Below, in pieces: positions 5,206 through 6,441 of a stretch of DNA of 6,441 bases (its first letter is position 1; each line of letters begins with the position of its first letter). The stretch lies in NCBI GenBank assembly GCA_023426865.1, contig JAEZBT010000317.1, forward strand, positions 1-6,441, read 5' to 3'. Under the pieces are notes generated by a model, which ran no database searches, had not been told where the DNA came from, and saw only the letters and a list, made by a program, of their open reading frames with translations. The position numbers and the translations under genes are program-made. Source of the DNA: Actinomycetes bacterium. Its GTDB lineage: Bacteria > Actinomycetota > Actinomycetes > Actinomycetales > Cellulomonadaceae.

Positions 5206-6163
5206 GCGCACGCCGGAGCGGCTCGTCCGCCTGCTGGGGCTGGTGGCGTACCTCGACCGGCACCCCGGTGTGCCGGTCGAGCAGGTCGCGGAGCAGTTCG
5301 CGGTGACGCCGCAGCAGGTGCTGCGGGACGTCGACACCCTGTGGGTCTCGGGCACGCCCGGCTACTGGCCGGACGACCTCATCGACTTCGACGCCGACTC
5401 GTTCGACTCGGGTGTGCTGCGGCTCACGCAGTCCCGGGGCATGACGCGCGCGCTGCGGCTCGGCGCGCGCGAGGCGGTCGCCCTGGTGGCCGCGCTTCGG
5501 GCCCTGAACGAGTCCGTGGGCGAGCTCCTGGAGCCGAGCGAGCGGGAGGTGCTCACCAGCACGCTCGAGGCGCTCACGGCCGCCACGGGTGACGCCGCGG
5601 CGACGATGGACGTCCAGCTCGCCGTCGAGGCGCGCCCCGAGGTGCTCGCGGAGGCGCGGCGCGCCCTGCGCGACCGGCGGCGGCTGCGGCTGCGCTACGT
5701 CGACGCCGAGGACCGGATCTCCGACCGGGTGGTCGAGCCCTGGCAGCTGCTGACCGGCGACGAGCACTCCTACCTGCAGGCGTGGTGCCACGGCGCGCGC
5801 GGCGAGCGGCTGTTCCGGCTGGACCGGATCCTCGAGGCCACCGAGCTGGACGACGCGGTCACGACGCGCCCGACCCGCGCCCGCGGGGGGACGTTCACGC
5901 CGTCGGCCGAGCACGAGCGCGTGGTCCTGGTGCTCGACCAGCGGGCGCAGTGGGTGGTCGAGCAGCTGCCGGTGGACGAGGTGACGGAGCTGCCCGACGG
6001 CGGGATGCGGGTCGCCCTGCGGGTGGCCTCCGGCGCGTGGCTGCGGCACCTGCTGCTGCGGGTCGCACCGTACGTGCGCGCCGTCGAGCCGGCCGAGGCC
6101 GGACGGGACGCTGTGGCCGCGGCGCGCGCCGCGCTGGACGCCTACGGCGTCGCCGACGCCTGA
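5198..6163 (+). CDS. pafC: PafC, WYL-domain partner subunit of PafBC
   Basis: PafC is the second subunit of the PafBC activator. The 321-residue product has an N-terminal helix-turn-helix (about 8-52: LVRLLGLVAYLDRHPGVPVE, then VAEQFAVTPQQVLRDVDTL). The PafC-typical GTPGYWPDDLIDFD follows. A helical middle region (LGAREAVALVAALRAL) and a WYL domain (about 150-215) come next. The motif position reads SYLQAW at 191-196 instead of WYL, a divergence usual for PafC, with FRLDRI at 206-211. The C-terminal WCX extension runs from about 230 to the end. The open frame extends upstream to 4955, but the ATG at 5198 has a ribosome binding site, fits the family N-terminus and gives the standard eight-base overlap with pafB. 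The two proteins are therefore made together, in keeping with a 1:1 complex. In some relatives the two are fused in one chain; here they are separate. Confidence 0.92.
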   Translation: MAERTPERLVRLLGLVAYLDRHPGVPVEQVAEQFAVTPQQVLRDVDTLWVSGTPGYWPDDLIDFDADSFDSGVLRLTQSRGMTRALRLGAREAVALVAALRALNESVGELLEPSEREVLTSTLEALTAATGDAAATMDVQLAVEARPEVLAEARRALRDRRRLRLRYVDAEDRISDRVVEPWQLLTGDEHSYLQAWCHGARGERLFRLDRILEATELDDAVTTRPTRARGGTFTPSAEHERVVLVLDQRAQWVVEQLPVDEVTELPDGGMRVALRVASGAWLRHLLLRVAPYVRAVEPAEAGRDAVAAARAALDAYGVADA

Positions 6164-6187
6164 CGGGTCCCGGCTACCCTGGGCCCG
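6164..6187 (+). other. Hairpin between pafC and the next gene, enclosing the -10 hexamer
   Basis: CGGGTCCC (6164-6171) pairs with GGGCCCG (6181-6187) as seven G-C pairs with one bulged T and a nine-base loop. It starts right after the pafC stop and its 3' arm ends on the first base of the next GTG. In a read-through transcript it would partly hide that start codon. A transcript starting at the GTG would lack it. There is no T-run for a classical terminator. Confidence 0.35.
6175..6180 (+). promoter_or_regulatory. Candidate leaderless -10 hexamer for the 3'-terminal membrane protein gene
   Basis: TACCCT matches TANNNT and sits exactly six bases before the GTG at 6187, which would put the first transcribed base on the start codon. 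The preceding GGGCCC is not a usable Shine-Dalgarno site. No good -35 is seen at normal spacing. Confidence 0.5.
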
Positions 6188-6441
6188 TGCTGTGGTTCAG
6201 CGTGTGGTTCGTGCTCGTCAGCGGCTCGCTGGTGGGCGGGTTCTTCCTGGTCCGGCACGTGTTCCGGTCCGCCAAGGCGCTCCTGGCGGCGCTGGAGGAG
6301 CTCTCGGGCGCGGTCGAGCGCCTCGACGTACAGGTCGCGGCGCTCGCGGACACGATCGGCACGACGCCGGCACCCGTCGAGCTGGCCGATCCCGGGCCGG
6401 CGCGCGCCCGCGTGCTGGCGGCCCGGCGGGCCAAGGTCGCC
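6187..6441 (+). CDS. Small single-pass membrane protein with coiled coil (3' end outside window)
   Basis: The 85 visible residues start with one hydrophobic helix (about 2-22, LWFSVWFVLVSGSLVGGFFLV). A basic step (RHVFRSAK) follows, then an alanine/leucine-rich segment (about 29-58, ALLAALEELSGAVERLDVQV) that looks like a coiled coil. After a proline-containing linker (TTPAPVELADPGP) comes an Arg/Ala-rich helix. The positive residues after the helix suggest an N-out, C-in orientation. The frame is open to the end of the window. The GTG at 6187 is chosen because it directly precedes the hydrophobic helix and has a leaderless promoter signature. I recall similar unnamed proteins between pafC and tatA in Cellulomonas relatives, so tatA/tatC may follow. 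The sequence is not TatA: the helix is too long and the characteristic amphipathic helix with its FGxxK-like hinge is not seen. Function is unknown. Confidence 0.75.
   Translation, partial: MLWFSVWFVLVSGSLVGGFFLVRHVFRSAKALLAALEELSGAVERLDVQVAALADTIGTTPAPVELADPGPARARVLAARRAKVA

Noticed and set aside
6160..6180. CTGACG before TACCCT as a PafBC-dependent promoter for the last gene
   Set aside because: Only four of six bases match TTGTCR and the spacer is nine instead of eight, too weak to claim.
6174..6434. Antisense frame opposite the terminal membrane protein gene
   Set aside because: It is Ser/Arg/Ala-rich with no domain or start signals, and it is opposite a better-supported gene with a clear membrane helix.

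Overview
The window is very GC-rich with strong G/C third-position bias. Gene content and protein sequence point to a high-GC actinobacterium, most likely Micrococcales of the Cellulomonas type. That placement comes from recalled family resemblance and gene order, not from a database search. The window starts inside one gene and ends inside another. Almost every base is coding, and the longest gap between genes is about 70 bases.

Left part (1-2296, + strand) is core biosynthesis. The GTP cyclohydrolase II end of a ribA/ribBA gene overlaps ribH (lumazine synthase) by an ATGA junction. hisE and hisG follow, which encode the second and first steps of histidine biosynthesis. Riboflavin synthesis consumes GTP and histidine synthesis consumes ATP plus PRPP, so the cluster joins two purine-nucleotide-consuming pathways. 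A TANNNT -10 hexamer built on the ribH stop codon sits six to eight bases before hisE and suggests a separate leaderless promoter for the his pair.

Middle part (2297-4147). A small two-helix membrane protein with a bacterial PH-like domain follows hisG. Next is what looks like the decayed front half of a DUF5655-family gene, broken by a frame change. It runs nearly end to end into a convergent gene on the - strand encoding a 369-residue DUF3866-family protein of unknown function.

Right part (4148-6441, + strand). pafB and pafC overlap and encode the two WYL-domain subunits of the PafBC DNA-damage-response activator. Then comes the start of a small one-helix membrane protein with a likely coiled coil; in relatives such a gene sits before tatA/tatC, which would lie just outside the window. 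The 35-base gap between the DUF3866 gene and pafB holds two back-to-back TANNNT hexamers placed for leaderless starts in both directions. A short perfect palindrome lies over each start codon.

No RNA gene, CRISPR array, insertion sequence or prophage is visible. No wholly new multi-gene system is evident. The points most worth a second look are the divergent leaderless promoter pair at DUF3866/pafB, the uncharacterised DUF3866 gene beside a DNA-damage regulator, the frame-broken DUF5655 remnant, and the repeated leaderless-start architecture.
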